Below, piece after piece: positions 63,946-64,000 of a DNA stretch of 64,000 bases. Source of the DNA: Rotaria macrura (lineage: Eukaryota > Rotifera > Eurotatoria > Philodinida > Philodinidae); NCBI GenBank assembly GCA_900239685.1, contig OENT01000151.1, positions 121,220-185,219 of the forward strand, written 5' to 3'. The notes below the pieces were generated by a model. It saw nothing but the letters and a program-made list of their open reading frames with translations. It made no database searches and had not been told where the DNA came from. The position numbers were made by a program, and so were the translations under genes. Positions within the stretch are counted from its first letter, which is position 1. Every line of letters starts with the position of its first letter.

Positions 63946-64000
63946 ACATGTAATACTTGAAACTTGAATTCAATTATTGAACTAGTCTTCAACTATTCAA

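Noticed and set aside
1..64000. CRISPR arrays, tRNA or rRNA genes
   Set aside because: No regularly spaced direct repeats of the CRISPR kind, and no tRNA B-box or rRNA-like block recognised by eye; a tRNA scan would be the decisive test.

Overview
The window is eukaryotic nuclear DNA, AT-rich, with many short introns (55-90 bp) and canonical GT..AG boundaries. A few introns are long (2-4.5 kb). The gene content is animal: a Cys-loop anion channel, a PDXDC1 homologue, a reeler/DOMON/cytochrome b561 reductase, a BRD8-like bromodomain protein and an Mss4-type protein. A nine-unit FG-GAP/VCBS repeat protein and a decayed NHL-repeat gene lie at the right end. Together with the very short introns, these last two families suggest a bdelloid rotifer. 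That assignment is inference; no rRNA or mitochondrial marker is present. Gene models were built by hand from reading frame, splice-site phase and family conservation. In most models every exon length and phase agrees.

Layout. 1.6-9.6 kb (-): ligand-gated anion channel with two alternative pore-encoding segments. 12.7-17.8 kb (-): PDXDC1 homologue. 17.8-26.0 kb: no genes seen, two non-autonomous DNA transposons. 26.0-26.8 kb (+): small RING-finger gene with an in-frame TGA. 28.6-31.0 kb (-): proline-rich protein with two alternative first exons. 33.6-38.7 kb (-): FRRS1-like reductase. 39.5 kb (+): possible isolated Wnt first-exon relic. 40.3-42.4 kb (+): unrecognised disordered protein. 42.7-48.2 kb (-): BRD8-like protein. 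48.3-48.7 kb (-): Mss4 homologue ending only 95 bp before the BRD8-like start, so the pair may be co-transcribed. 52-62 kb is a repeat-rich accessory stretch. It holds two GC-rich terminal-inverted-repeat elements, an hAT-type element with its own minisatellite and inner palindrome, an NHL pseudogene, a 1.5 kb element with many CAGACGC motifs, and two signal-peptide-like exons. 62.4-64 kb (-): FG-GAP repeat protein, probably cut by the window edge.

The most interesting feature is in the channel gene. One intronless 192-nt exon and a set of three exons that also total exactly 192 nt encode two different versions of the same segment: the second Cys of loop C, M1, the M1-M2 linker and the M2 pore. 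Both begin and end in phase 1 and are 33/65 identical, so either can be spliced in without changing frame. This predicts one receptor gene making two pores with the same ligand-binding domain.

Most other genes are housekeeping or sensory functions without an obvious joint pathway. The clear structural link is the tight MSS4-BRD8 pair, which fits spliced-leader trans-splicing as known in bdelloids.
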